The position numbers were made by a program, and so were the translations under genes. Source: Saccopteryx bilineata (lineage: Eukaryota; Chordata; Mammalia; Chiroptera; Emballonuridae). Taken from it: a stretch of DNA of 64,000 nucleotides. Each line of letters begins with the position of its first letter. Position 1 is the first letter of the stretch. The notes beneath the pieces were generated by a model. That model saw nothing but the letters and a program-made list of their open reading frames with translations, searched no databases and was not told the DNA's origin. Of the stretch, positions 20,796 through 32,726 are shown one piece after another. The stretch covers positions 22,536,875-22,600,874 of the forward strand of contig NC_089495.1 in assembly GCF_036850765.1 (NCBI RefSeq), in the 5' to 3' direction.

Positions 20796-21980
20796 TTTTA
20801 AATTGAATTTATTGGGACGACATTGGTTCACAAAACCATACAGGTTTCAAGTGTACAATTCAATAAAATGTCATCCTCAGACTATGTTGTGAGCCCTCCA
20901 CTTATGCAAAGTCTCTTTCTGTCCCTGTTCCCCACCCCTGTGTCTGCCTGCCCCTACCCTCAGTCCCCTTTCCTCTGACTATTGCCACACTATTGTCTGT
21001 GTTTATGTGTTATGGATATACAATATGTTTTGAGGGGAGCTAATCTATTCACATTCTTTTATCTAGTCCCCTACCCCTCTGACAACTGTCCATCTGTTCC
21101 ATGTGTCCACGCCTCTGTTTCTGTCCTAGTCATCAGTTTATTGTGTTCATTAGATTCTACATCTGAGTGAGATCATATGGTACTTGTCTTTCTCAAACTG
21201 GCATATTACACATAGCATAATAATCTTCGGGTCCATCCATGCTGCCACAAAAGGTAAGGTTTCCTTTTCTTTAAGGTTTGGTATTCTATTGTGTAAATGT
21301 ACCATAGCTTTTTAACCCACTCATTCACTGATGAGGATTTAAGCTGTTTCCAGATCTTGGCCATTGTAAATAATGTTGTAATGCACATGAGGGTGCATAT
21401 ATTCTTTTGAATTGGTGTTTCAGGATCTTAGGATATATTCCCAGCAGTGGGATCTCTAGGTCAAAAGGCAGGTCCATTTTTAATTTGTTGAGAAAACTTC
21501 ATGCTGTTTCCCACAATGGCTGCACCAGTCTGCATTTCCACCAACAATGCACAAGGATTCCCTTTTCTCCATATCCTTGCCAGCACTTGTTATTTATTGA
21601 TTTGTTGATGACAGCCATTCTTGACAGGTGTGAAGTGGTATCTCATTGGGCTTTAATTTAATCATCTCTCTAATAATTAGTGACATTGAGTATTTTTTCA
21701 TGTCTATTGGCCACCTGGTGTATGTCCTCTTTGGAGAATCTTCTATTCTGGTCCTTTGCCCATTTTTTAATTGGATTGTTTGTCTTCCTGGTGTTGAATA
21801 TTATAAGTTATTTATAAATATTGGATATTAATCACTTATCAGATATATCAGCAAATATGTTCTTTCATTCAGTGGTTTGTCTTTTCATTTTGTTGATGGT
21901 TTCTTTTGCTGTAGAAAAGCTTTCTATTTGATATAGTCCCATTTGTTTACTTTTTCCTTTGTTTCCTTTGCCCAAGGAGA
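20796..21980 (-). mobile_element. LINE-1 3' end and ORF2 C-terminal part
   Basis: On the minus strand this runs through the ORF2 C terminus, with MCITTLFTMAKIWKQLKSSS from about 21388, and then a 3'UTR. It ends near 20796 with AATAAATTCAATTT and an A-rich tail. The 3' end shares wording with the 3'UTR of the LINE-1 at 9452-15417, so it is a related but more diverged family. Many stops are present. At 21980 it meets a DNA transposon. Confidence 0.8.
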
Positions 21981-21982
21981 TA

Positions 21983-23033
21983 CCATATTTTTCTCTTCAT
22001 AAGATGCTCTATTCCCCCTCCCCCTCAAAATGGAGGAGAAAATGCCCATGAGTCTTATGGAATGAAAGTTCATTTTTTTTTTTTTTTAGCTACTGCGGGG
22101 TGCTGCGCCAGTGAGCATATGCAGAATGAGTGCCAGCGGAAGCGTAATCATACCCGCCACAGCGGCATGCGGAACCCTGGCCTCTGCTGAGTGATCTCCT
22201 GGTTCCGGTTTCCACAGTTGCATGCAGTGCAGGAGGGAAGGCTAGCGATGTTGTGTGGGCGCATTCGTCCAGCATCATCGAGGGCAGACGTAAGAGGCGC
22301 ACTGCAGTGGTGGAGAGTTGCTCGAGCTAGCTCTGTGTGAAGTGCTGACGTCACTTGCTGCCCTATTAGTGTTTGACCAGTTTAGAGCACATATTAGAGA
22401 AACCACACACACAAAAAAAACTTTAAAGAAGTGAAAACTCACCTAGCTGTAATATCTGGGGGTCTTACCAGCCAGTTATAACCTCTTGATGTTTTCATCA
22501 ACAAATCATTTAAAGTCTTTATGCGAGAAAAGTGGAACATATGGACGGCTGCTGGTAGTTGTGTTCTGACACCAGCTGGACGAATGAAGAGACCCACCAT
22601 CACTCAAGTTTGTGAATGGGTGAAACATCATGGCCGTCAGTGAAGAATGAAACCATGGTACGGTCATTCAAAAAATGTGGCATTAGCAATGCCTTAGATG
22701 GCCCTGAAGATGGTATCATATATGAAAATAGCAAAGAAAGTGATAACAGTGATTGTGAGCAACTGAGCTTCTTAGATTCTGACACTAGCGATGATGAGTT
22801 CTTGGAGTTCCAGGCTAACTAAGAGTATTTGAACATTAGAGTCTCTTCTCATTTGTTAATAACAGTGCTAATGGTTGTTAATATTGCTGTTGAGTTTACA
22901 TTGTTGAAATATTATTGTGGTATATTTTATTAAATATTTTAACATACTATCTGGTTCAGATTTTTTTTCTTATTTTCCCCCTTAAACCCTAGGTGCGTCT
23001 TATGGTCAGGTGTGTGTTATGGAGCAAATATGT
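21983..23033 (+). mobile_element. Internally deleted pogo/Tigger-like DNA transposon
   Basis: The termini are inverted and similar: CATATTTTTCTCTTCATAAG at the left, and on the minus strand from the right end CATATTTGCTCCATAACACA. Each is followed by an (A)AGACGCACC-like stretch. TA dinucleotides at both edges fit Tc1/mariner-type insertion. The interior keeps only the last part of a pogo-family transposase (22500-22822). About 1.05 kb remains. A GC-rich segment at 22090-22350 lies inside. Confidence 0.75.
22500..22822 (+). pseudogene. Pogo/Tigger-like transposase, C-terminal remnant
   Basis: Reading from 22500 gives NKSFKVFMREKWNIWTAAG, then a lysine/arginine-rich stretch and TQVCEWVKHH. 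One frame change near 22630-22645 leads into WPSVKNETMVRSFKKCGISN, ALDG, and an acidic tail ending at 22822. The SFKKCGISNALDG motif plus acidic tail is characteristic of the C terminus of pogo/Tigger DDE transposases. The DNA-binding domain and most of the catalytic domain are missing, so it encodes nothing active. The 68-residue open frame at 22616 is part of this remnant and not a gene. Confidence 0.8.
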
Positions 23034-23743
23034 TGTATTCTTCTTTTCCCTGGCTGCCTTGAGAATTTTTTCTTTGCCGTTGGTTTGTGCCAATTTCATT
23101 ATGATATGCCTTGGAGTAGGTTTGTTGGGGTTAAGAACACTCGGAGTTCTGTTTGCTTCTTGAATTTCAGGCTTTAGTTCTTTCCACAGGCTTGGGAAGT
23201 TCTCATTTATTATGTGTTTGAGTATGTTCTCCATTCCATTTTCTCTCTCTTCTCCCTCTGATATACCTATTATTCTTATGTTATTCTTTTTGATGGGGTC
23301 TGATAATTCTTGTAGGGCTATCTCATTTTTTAAAATTTTTGAGTCTCTTTCTTCTTCTCTCTGTTGTGCCTCAAGTTGCTTGTCTTCTATTTCACTAACC
23401 CTCTCTTCTATCTGGCCTGTTCTATTAGCTAAGCTTGTTACCTCGTTTTCAGCTTGTGAATTGAGTTTTTCATCTCTGTTTGATTTGTTTTTATAGTTTC
23501 AATTTCCTTGGAAATATATTCTTTGTGTTCATTGAGTTGTTTTCTGAGCTCCCTAAATTGCCTTTCTGTGTTTTCTTGTATATCTCAGAGGATTTTTAGG
23601 ATTTCTATCTTAAATTCTCTGTTATTTAGCTCCAAGGTTTCCAATATATTAAATTTTTTCTCCATAGATTTTTCCTCATCTCGCTGTGTTACCTCTCTTT
23701 CTTTTGTATCCATGATATTCGATTTTCTCTTCCTTAATGGCAT
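23034..23743 (-). pseudogene. LINE-1 ORF1, broken and truncated
   Basis: The minus strand starts at 23743 with MPLRKRKSNIMDT, the same opening as the intact ORF1 at 9703. It runs through the coiled coil and RRM to AAREKKNTTY near 23034, where it is cut by the DNA transposon. The last third of the C-terminal domain is absent. Stops and frame changes split it; the longest clean piece starts at about 23234 (MENILKHIINENFPSLWKEL). Confidence 0.85.
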
Positions 23744-26386
23744 CTGAGGGTGGTTTTGTTGATAGTATTAATGAGATTTAATAAAGAATAAAAAGTTAAA
23801 AAAAATAAAAAATCGAAAGTTGTTTTTTTTTTAAAAATTAACAATGAAATAAAGAAAAATAAAATAAAAATTTTAAAAAAAGGAAATTATTCTCCTCCTT
23901 CTTTTTTTCTCTCCTCTCCTCTCCCCTCTTTCTTGAGAAAATCTTGTGGTGAACTGTGAATTATATTGTACTAAATAGAACAAACAATGCCTGTAATGGA
24001 GGGCCTGAATTGGGGAGAAGTAATAAAGGGGCAAAAAAAAGAAAAAAAAAAAGGAAAAAAAAGGGCGTATGGACCCATAAAAAGCAAATAAGAAAAAAAA
24101 TTAGGTCAAGAATAAAATGATTTGCTTTTAGGTGTTGGTTGACTAAGAGTTATGATGAGAGGAATAAGAGGGAAACAGGAAAATGGGGGGACAAGTTAAA
24201 AATTACTATTGTAGTTAGTGGAACAAGAACTAGATAAAATGGAGAGCCAGGGATGGGAGCACTGCTAGTGTGTTGAAAAGGTGAAGTAAAAATCCCCCAA
24301 AATGCCACAAACATAAGTTTGAGTCCCAGATAAGATATTGTTCGTTATTGAGGTTTGAATGTGAGGAGACGTAAAGGAGAAAGGAAGAAACTAATATAGA
24401 GAGAGAAAAGAAAGAGAGAGAGAGAGAAAAAAGAGGGAACCACTAAAAGAAGAAAAAAGAAAAAAGAGGAGAGAGAGAGAGAGTTAAGGGTTTTGGAGTG
24501 CAACCCTCATTGAGAGAAAGGAAGAGGAAAGAAAAGATAATGGGAGATGTAATACTTATGGGTAGTGTAGTTCAAGGAGAGGAAAGAGTAAGACCGGCAG
24601 AGAGTTAAATGACCAAATTAGAGGAGGAATAAAAAATATCAAGAATGAAGATAAGAGAAACAAACAAACAAATATAATAAAATGGGATAGGCTATAAAGT
24701 CTGCGTATTATTCTTGACTTTGAGAGGTTATCTTCTTGCTTTTTCTTTTCTCTCCCTCTTCCTGGTCGGTGACTCTGTACCTCGGGTTCTGCCCCTTTGG
24801 CATGCTCAGGTAGAGGTTTGCAGTTAATAAGTCTCTATGGTGATGTCATGTATTGTGCTTCAGTCTCATTGGCAGTCAAGGCTCATTAGCATTTATAGGC
24901 TCCGCCAGTGAGAGTCTGTGTTCCTGGAGCCTTTCTCCTAGTCTTTCCTTCTTCAATTAGTAGCCTGACAATCCAGCTATGGGGTTGCTGCTGCCTCTGC
25001 CTGGATAGTAAGAGGCTCAAAGAGCTGGCCACTCCCCACTCTATTCCCACTCAGCACAGGGTTCTGGGTAAGGCTCAGTCAGTCAGAGCTGCTAACACAA
25101 TCAGGCGGGGCTTCCACCCACTCAAAGACCTCTGGCTCTGCTCCTCTGTGGGATAACACAGGCACGCACTGCCGAGGCACTTAGAGGAATCTCTCACCCA
25201 CTATCTGCGCGTGCAGATCAGGATATCAGGCCAGCAGTCTCACACTCTGAGTGAAACCCTCACCTGCACGGAAGAGTTCCAGCATTGGAATTGGCTCTCT
25301 CTCCGTTCCCGGGCGAGGCTTTTTCAAGGCACTGGGGCGGCCCGAGATTCCGCTTTTTGGCCCACACAAAGGCCCCTGACTCTGCCCCTCTATGGGACAA
25401 CATGGGCACACACTGCCGAGGCACTTGGAGGAATCTCTCGCTCACTATCTGCGCGCGCAGACCAGGATATCAGGCCAGCAGTCTCACCTGAGTGAAACCC
25501 TCACCCGCACGGAAAAGTTCCGGCGTTGGAATTGGCTCTCGCTCCGTCCCTGTGCGCAGCTTTCCTAGGGCCCTGGGGCAGCCCGGAGATTCCGCTTTCA
25601 GCCCACACAGAGGCCTCTGACTCTGCCCCTCTGTGGGACAACACGGGCGCCCACTCCTGAGGTGCTGGGAGGAATCTCTCGCTCACTCTCCGTGTGCGCC
25701 GACCAGGATATCAGGCCAGCCGCCTCACCCTCTGAGTGAATCCTCCTCCGCATGGAAAAGTTCCAGCATTGGAATTAGTTCTCACTCCCTCCCCATGCGC
25801 GGCTTTTTCAGGGAACTGGGGCGGTCCGGAGATTCTGCCTTCGGCCCACACAAAGGCCTCTGACTCTGCCTCTCTGTGGGACAACACGGGCGCACACTCT
25901 CGGGGCTTTGGAAGGAATCTCTCGCCCACTATCTGCGCGCACCAACCAGGAGATCAGGAAAATGGCTGCCCCACTTGTCTTTCTTTGTCTGGGTTTGGCG
26001 TGAGTGTTAGCTTGTGTTGCCCGGGTTGCCACAGGAACAGTTTTTCCTCGGCCTGGATCTCTATGCCACAGCCTGGTTCGGCCGTTTGTGCCGCGGCCTG
26101 GATCTATTCACCCCCTTTGCCCGCCTCAGTTTCTATATTCTCAGTTCCCAGTGAAAGCTGCCCTGTTTAGGTTAGTGAGGAAGGCGGAGCATTTCTTACT
26201 CCCTATTTCCTTCAGGGTTTGATTATATAGTTAGCCAATTTTTCGCTCAACCATACCTTCGGGTGTATTGTGAAACATCTGGAGGCTCCAAGGATAGGTT
26301 TTTCTGTTTCTGGTTGAAGATCTTATTGAGTTTTGGTGGAGATTTATCAGTATCACTTCCTACCGTGCCATTACTCTGACATCAAC
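23744..26386 (-). promoter_or_regulatory. Long LINE-1 5'UTR with tandem monomers
   Basis: On the minus strand, from about 26386, the element starts TTGATGTCAGAGTAATGGCA. This is homologous to the 5' end of the LINE-1 at 9452 and has a YY1-like core at 26365-26374. It then runs 2.6 kb to the ORF1 start at 23743. It holds a tandem array of about 243-base units (25105-25960) and a purine/AT-rich stretch (23760-24700). This is by far the longer of the two 5'UTRs in the window. A promoter role is inferred from LINE-1 biology. Confidence 0.7.
25105..25960 (-). repeat. Tandem LINE-1 promoter monomers, about 243 bp each
   Basis: The shared anchor (GGGACAACA / GGGATAACA) recurs at 25150, 25394, 25635 and 25878, giving spacings of 244, 241 and 243 bases. 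Each unit also repeats GGAATCTCTC, CAGGATATCAGGCCAGC, TGAGTGAAACCCTCACC-like text and AGTTCCAGCATTGGAATTGG-like text. Three full units and partial ones at both ends are present. The units are CpG-rich relative to their surroundings. Confidence 0.88.
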
Positions 26387-26387
26387 T

Positions 26388-26825
26388 CTGCCATTGGTAT
26401 TTTAATAGGAATTGTGTTGAATCTATAGATTGCTTTAAGTGGTATGGACATTTTAATGATGTTAATTCTTCAAATTAATGAACACAGTATATGCTTCTAC
26501 TTATTTGTATTATCCTGGTTTTCTTTCTTCAATGTTGTATAATTTTCCAATTATAAGTCTTTATCTCCTTAGTTAAGTTTATTCTTAAGTACCTTTTTGT
26601 TGTTGTTGTTGCAATAGTAAATGGAATTATTTCCTTAACTTTTCTTTCTGATAGTTCATTATTGGTGTTACTGATTTCAGAATATTTATTTTTTATCTTG
26701 CTACTTTTTTGAATTCATTTATCAGACCTAGTAGTTTTTTGGTGGAGTCTTTAAGGTTTTCTTTGTACAATATCATGTCATCAGTGAATGACAGTTTTAC
26801 TTCTTGAATTGGAGATTTTTGGAAG
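26388..26825 (-). repeat. Old LINE-1 ORF2 fragment
   Basis: The plus strand starts GCCATTGGTATTTTAATAGG and continues TGAATCTATAGATTGCTTTA, GGACATTTTAATGATGTTAA, TTAAGTTTATTCTTAAGTAC and AATATCATGTCATCAGTGAA. This is the well-known antisense reading of the middle of LINE-1 ORF2. The segment joining it to the ORF2 part at 20796-21980 is missing. It may be the old host of the inserted elements or a separate copy. Confidence 0.8.
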
Positions 26826-29331
26826 GCTGAGTAATTTGCCTAAAGTCATATAAATGTGGAAAAACAGGATTCAGGCTAAAGTGAGTTTGACTTGAGAAGT
26901 TATGTCCTTAATCATTGTGTTGTATTCTTTCCCTCCCTTTTGTAGAACAGATGAATAACATGTGCCCGTTCACATGGGGAAAGCATAGTATGGGCAGGTC
27001 TGTGCTGGAAGATGTCCTCTGTGGTAGAGAAGAAGGAACTTGGGTGGGGATCATCTTGCCAGCTCACTAGCAAAAAAGATATATACAACTCACTAGCATT
27101 CACAGAAATATAAAAATATATGTTCACAAAGCAAAAATCCACACTTTACAAGAGTGTATTCAAACAAAACAATATATATTGAACACATTATAATGGTTGT
27201 GGGAAATAGGGTTAAAGGACAAGAAATAAACACATAAGATAGGCAAAGGGACCTTGCTGAGGGTCCAATGATGATAATGTGGTGTGAACTGAGAACTATA
27301 ATGAAAGCAACCCTTTGCACTTGAGCATTACTTCTCTTCCCTGTAAAAGAATAGGAGCCAGGGCAGGGAAAAGTAGGTTAGTAAATGAGGTAAAGACAAG
27401 GTTTATAATGTCGAGGATGACCTGAGTGAGTGTCTCTCGCATTCAGAAATCATTTATTTGGCCATAGATTAGAGAGACTTTAAGATAAACACCAGCTACA
27501 CATAGGCATGAGGTTGGCTCCATTAGGCACTCAGTTCTTGCCAGAAGATAAAAGGTTTGAGGTTCTATTGTTTATACACTAAAGGAGAAATGGTCTCAGA
27601 ATGTGCAAGCTAGAAAGGACAGAGGTATTTCACAGATAAGAAAGCCCAAGCTCAGCGTGGTTGAAGAACTAATCCAAGATGGATGGCACAGCTGGTGTAG
27701 GACAGATATTGAATGACAGTCCAGCGCTCTCCTCCTTGTCCATGCTGTTTCCACAAGCACCTTTGCTTCGGGGGTCTCTGGACAACCCCTGCACAGTAAT
27801 CACCCTCTGCTTTCGTTGTTGAACTAGGGACGGATTCATTTGATAATTTCTTCTCCCGTTCATGACCTTGACTCAGAAATGACGACTTTGGAAGGTGCTC
27901 AGTAAAAGCTGAAGACAGTGATGGTGAATAGTAAGGAAGCCATTCTTCGACTCTTCAAATGCTTCCGTAAGGAAATGAGCTTCATACTCCTTGTTCTGGA
28001 TTGTTGCGGTTTGTCATCTGATTCTTGTTTTAGCTCACCTTTCAACTAGCTGTGTAAGTGTGCACCTGTCACCCTTATCTTGGCTTTCTTGGTTCATACA
28101 AAGGATAGAAGGAGGGTTTATTTTCTCCAAAGAGCCTTCTAGTGAAGGGTTCTACGGTCAGGGTTCTTCTGGGACTCCAGAACTGACATTTCTCACCAAG
28201 GAGGCGTGGGAGAGCTCAGACTCACAGAATGTTCTCTGTGTAGTTCTTCCACATTTCAGCTGCTCAGCCTTACAGGATTCCTGTGGCACTTCCCCCGTAG
28301 ATGCACAGTGAGGTGCTCACCAAGAGCAAGGTGCCGTATGACGCTAGACAGCTCTTGCCTTCTAGGCACGATTCTCTTATCTGAGAAAGAACCACAGCAG
28401 GTAGGTATTGGTTTAGTACACCACATGCTAGACCAGGGCAGGCAGCGTGAGTGCCGTGGTTGCTGTATTACTCAGATCCCGCTGTGAGTGGCCGGGGAAA
28501 GCTTATCAGAGGAAAAGAAACTTATGCTGGGTTTTGAAGGGAGGTAAGATTCTGATAGCAAAGGCAATAAAGGGCAACAATGTAGGTAGAAGTCACAAAC
28601 AGACTAAAGATACAGTCCAGGGAGCTTGAGGTTTGCTGGGTCATCAGCAAGGAACTAACTAGAGCAGAAGATGATGATGTTCAGATCTCAGCTTCCAGAT
28701 GAGAGTAAACTAGGGAGGTGACCAACTGAATGCATTATTTATAGCATTGGTCAGGAGTCATTTGAATGTGCATCTGAGATTGAAAGCATGAGAATGTGAC
28801 TTAACAAGAGTGTCTGGAGTGGACCCAAAAGTGGAGTGTGGCTGTGACAGGGCAGTCCTCACAAGCCAGGCACTTCCTGGGGCAGGCGGTGCGTGTCTGT
28901 AGCTACCTGCCCATTTAAATGCAGGGCCAAACTCGCCAGGAGTTACAACAGAGACAGAAAGAGGCCTCCAGCCTCCTAAGAGATAACAGACCTGTGAGAA
29001 ACAGATGAGTGTTTGAGACTTACGAGGCGAGGAGAGATTGTTGCAAGTCAAAACAATTTTAAAAGGCAGCCTAAAATTCAATGTTTCTTAACAAGAAATG
29101 GTGACTCTATGAGAAGACAATGCTGCCAAGAGCTTGCTCTGCCCACATTGAAAGGGTATGTGTAATAGCTGAACAATTATGGTTTGCACCTGAATAAGCT
29201 TATGAGTCAATAAGTGCATAAATCAGTATCCTATTTCAGATAGGATTTACATTAATGTGTGCCTCTGGAATTTGGAATAACTCCCTCTCACATGGTTATT
29301 TATATAAAGGTGTACATATACATATACAAGC
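26826..29331. other. Mostly unrecognised; possible MIR edge at left
   Basis: A short MIR-like segment (AATTTGCCTAAAGTCATATAA) lies at 26826-26900. The rest shows no gene and no repeat I can name. Open frames around 27991-28487 overlap and have no domains. Confidence 0.4.
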
Positions 29332-29357
29332 AGATAGATAGGTAGGTAGATAGATAA

Positions 29358-29388
<31 letters not shown>

Positions 29389-29390
29389 TA
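29332..29390. repeat. (GATA)n microsatellite
   Basis: About fourteen GATA-type units with GGTA and AATA variants. Likely polymorphic. Confidence 0.92.
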
Positions 29391-30119
29391 ATTGGATATA
29401 GGGCTGAAAAGCCAGATTGGGAACAAAATGAGAGGGACCTTGTGTGCTTGGCTATGAAATTAGGGCTTGCTCTTTGGACAACAGAAAACCCCTGATCAGG
29501 CATTTGGATGAGGATTTATTCAGTAAGCTTTTGTCTGCTTTCTGGAAACTGAGAGTGAATTATTAACCACAAACTAGGAAGCGTGGAGTTGACGAAAGCC
29601 CCTTGAGGCCATATGGACCTCGCAACAGCCATCAGCTTTTCTCCAGGGACTGGGGTTCCTGAGCCCAGGACAAGTCATGCGGGGGTAGTGGGGGTGCTGC
29701 TGCAGCTTCCTCTGAGGGCAGTCTGTGACATCACTGTGGCAGTGCTCGGACAGAATTAAGAACTTTGGGCTTCCTTCGGTGGTCTCCTGGGGCCTCCCTC
29801 TTGCAGCCTCGTCTTCCCCCTTCTAGTAGAAAAAAAGACAGATTTATGGCAAGAATAGAAATCGAGTCCAGGTTGTCGTAGCAAGCAGCATGCCTGGTAA
29901 TGACCGGCATTGCTATGACACTAGATGGAAGCAGGATGGTTAGACTGTTTATGGAATCACAAATAATTGCTCGTCTCTTTGTTGGCCATGCCTTCTATTC
30001 AGCAGATATCTACTTTTCACTTCTGCAGAGGCAAATAGTAGGAGACAAGCAGAGTCACAACTGGACAACTTGAATTTTCTGAACCTACTCTTCTGGAGTC
30101 CGTTATACCAATAATAGTG
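29391..30119. other. No recognised feature
   Basis: No gene and no nameable repeat. The sequence is not obviously low-complexity. Confidence 0.4.
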
Positions 30120-30370
30120 GCAATTTCTTATACTTGTGATGCATTCGGCAACTTATAGCATGGTTTCAAATGTATTATTTCTTTAGAATTTCACTATACT
30201 GCTTTGTGATCATCCGGACTGGTGGTGTTACCACCCTTGCTCCATTTACGGATAGGGAAACTGAGGCTCCCGGAGTTTGTTGCCTGGAAACTCCTGGCCA
30301 GTGAGCTGCAGAGCTGTGATTCACATGTCAACCTCTGACCCCTGGTGCAGGGTTCTTTACTTTCTGTCAC
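30120..30370 (-). repeat. MIR SINE remnant
   Basis: The plus strand reads CCATTTACGGATAGGGAAAC, then TGAGGCTCCCGGAG, and then TGAGCTGCAGAGCTGTGATT, which is the antisense MIR core in order. Diverged. Confidence 0.6.
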
Positions 30371-31589
30371 ACACAGGAAAAGCAGACTTGACTTTGATCC
30401 TGCATTAGGAAAGTTCTTTTCTAGAAGCTCATTCTGCTCCTCAGGTCTTGAGATGCTGCTGACCTCCAACCAAACTGTGGTCAGAGGCCGGGCATGACCT
30501 GGCTCCCCGGAACAGAGGTTTCGGTCATGGAGGGCACTTCTCCACTCGCACATTCTTATTTGCACAGAGAGGATTGTGTTACAGGGTTGTCTTTGTTCCA
30601 GTCCCCGCTTCCGTGTTCATTTGTATACAGAGAAAACTGCATTTGGAATTTGCAAAGTCCAACAGAGCATTTCCTTGTTTTATCACTGGCTTTTGTTTTA
30701 ACCGATTGAAGAGACCTGTTCTTTAAAACTTGAGACTAGGAGTGGAACTGGGAGCGAGTTTGAAAACTGTTGAGGGTATAGATGGGCCCAGACTCTGTGT
30801 TTTCAATTGGGGAAGATACTCTGATGGTGTAACTATTGCTGCTCCTTTGTTTATTGAGGAGGGAACAAAGTTGTTTTGAGAACAAAGAGACAGAAAGAGG
30901 CAGAGAGATACTGATTTTCACTCCAGGTAGGGACCTGGAGTTATTTGTCTTTGCGTCTTGTTCTTCTCTTTAGCCCAGTGCCCAGAGAGGTGCTGCCCGT
31001 GGAAGACACTCAGCACATTACTATCTGCATGAATGATCGAGTGCCCCAGTACCCTGATGGGTACTCTGATGGCCCCTGCATTGCTGGGTTCCATTCCCGT
31101 TCATGATGTAGGGCTTTGAATATCCCCCTGGTTTGAAATTAGACATACACCAATCCAAACAAAGCCATGGAATGGGGTCTCCTTTGAACCAGCTCCAGGG
31201 GAGGAGTAAAAATAATCATATTTAGAAACATAACTATTAACCGCTTCATCTTCTTCCAAGGCTCCTATGCTCGTAGAAAAAAGTGTCAAAAAATTTTAAT
31301 CCCATGCCCCCTCTTTAGGTTTTTGGTACTTTGCTTGGGCTGTGACACGACCATGATGGTTTTGCAGACGTGGTGATGTCCAAAGGAGCTCGGTGGTGTG
31401 GACCCAACACGCTAGTGTTCAGAAAATCAGGAAGACATCGCCTTCGTCCTTCAGGCTCACATTCACCCCCGTCACCCTCAGGACAGAGATGTTAGAGCCA
31501 TCCTGTGAGTTTTCTGGACTCCCGACTCCTCTACTGAGAATCCTGGAGTAGCAGTTTCCAAAGGACCATCTGTTGTGTAACAAATGATA

Positions 31590-31720
31590 TTACTTAATCT
31601 GCCAAAGCATTCGTTTTCTCAGCTGTAAAACATGGACAACGAACACAAGTAAGGTTATTTGAGAGTTACATGAAATAACACCTGTGAAGAGAACCTGTCC
31701 AGGGCGGGGCTGCCAGGAAC
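31590..31720 (+). repeat. MIR SINE remnant
   Basis: CATTCGTTTTCTCAGCTGTA, then AACATGGACAACG and AGGTTATTTGAGAGTTACAT, match the sense MIR 3' half. A GAACCTGTCCAGGGC end follows. Confidence 0.5.
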
Positions 31721-31945
31721 TACTGGTTCCCCTTGTCAACTCCTCTTCTTTCTTCTCAATGACTAAACATCGTCAGCAAATCCTGGAGTTCCTGTAATAT
31801 CTTTCCACCCTCTTTTCTACTTATTTGACCCCTTTGCTTCAAAATCCCCTCCAAGTCCCGTGTCCTCTGTGACCTGTTCTGGAATGTCTGCCTTGCCTTG
31901 TGAACTTCACAGGTTTCTTAGAGCTGAATGGCCCTGGCTGATCGT

Positions 31946-32040
31946 AAATGAAATCAGTAAAGTTGTCGGGTGTTTCTCTGCACAATTCTAGATTTAACCC
32001 ATTTCTACAGAAATCACTCGTGATCACTAAATATCACAGG
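31946..32040 (+). repeat. Member A of an inverted pair
   Basis: About 90 bases that recur in inverted orientation at 33248-33342. Shared text includes GGGTGTTTCTCTGCACAATT, CTAGA, and AGAAATCACTCGTGATCACT followed by AAATATC. No encoded function is seen. It could be two copies of an uncatalogued interspersed repeat or a local inverted duplication. Confidence 0.85.
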
Positions 32041-32726
32041 AGAGAGAAAAAGGTGCTTCTATGAGCAGTACCTTTCCACTGGGGCCCCTAGGTGACTTCA
32101 GGGAAGTTGCTGTGCAGGAGAGGGGACCCTGGAGTAGGACATTTTAGTGCTAAGACACTTGGGGGGGGGGGCGGAGGGAAAAGTTGCCTGCAACGGAGGG
32201 AGACCCGGCCCAACTCCTTTGGAAAGCGTACCCTCTCCCCATTTCTGCATCTCTGCAAAGGACTGGGCTGGCTGTAGGTTCATGAGGGATGGAGGAATGC
32301 AGCTCTCACATGCCACATTGGGTGAGTGGACTTGGGAACACATGAACACAGGCCCTAGGCGGGACAACCTTTCCCCAGCGGAGACCAGGCAGACGCCCAC
32401 CACAGCCCAGTGGGAGAACAAGCCCAGAACTGTTCATAGACATGAAAGACATTCCCAGAGGGCTGTGAGAAATACTCAGGGAGGCTTTTGAGAATGTTTT
32501 ACATGAACAAAAAGGATGATGAGACAGCAGATTTTATCATCTCATTCATACTCACCAGCGGATTATACTCCTAAATAATGCAAACTGCCTCACTTCATAT
32601 CAACTTGCCGGGCAGTAGAGTAGATAGAGCCAGCACAGGTTTGTGGGTGCTTCCTGCTCAGCATGCATTGCCTGAGATAGCATTTGGTGTCTGGAACTCT
32701 GTTGTCTTCTAGAGTTTCAGTTACTT

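Noticed and set aside
22616..22822. 68-residue open frame with an acidic C terminus
   Set aside because: It is the decayed end of a pogo/Tigger-like transposase inside a DNA transposon, not a host gene.
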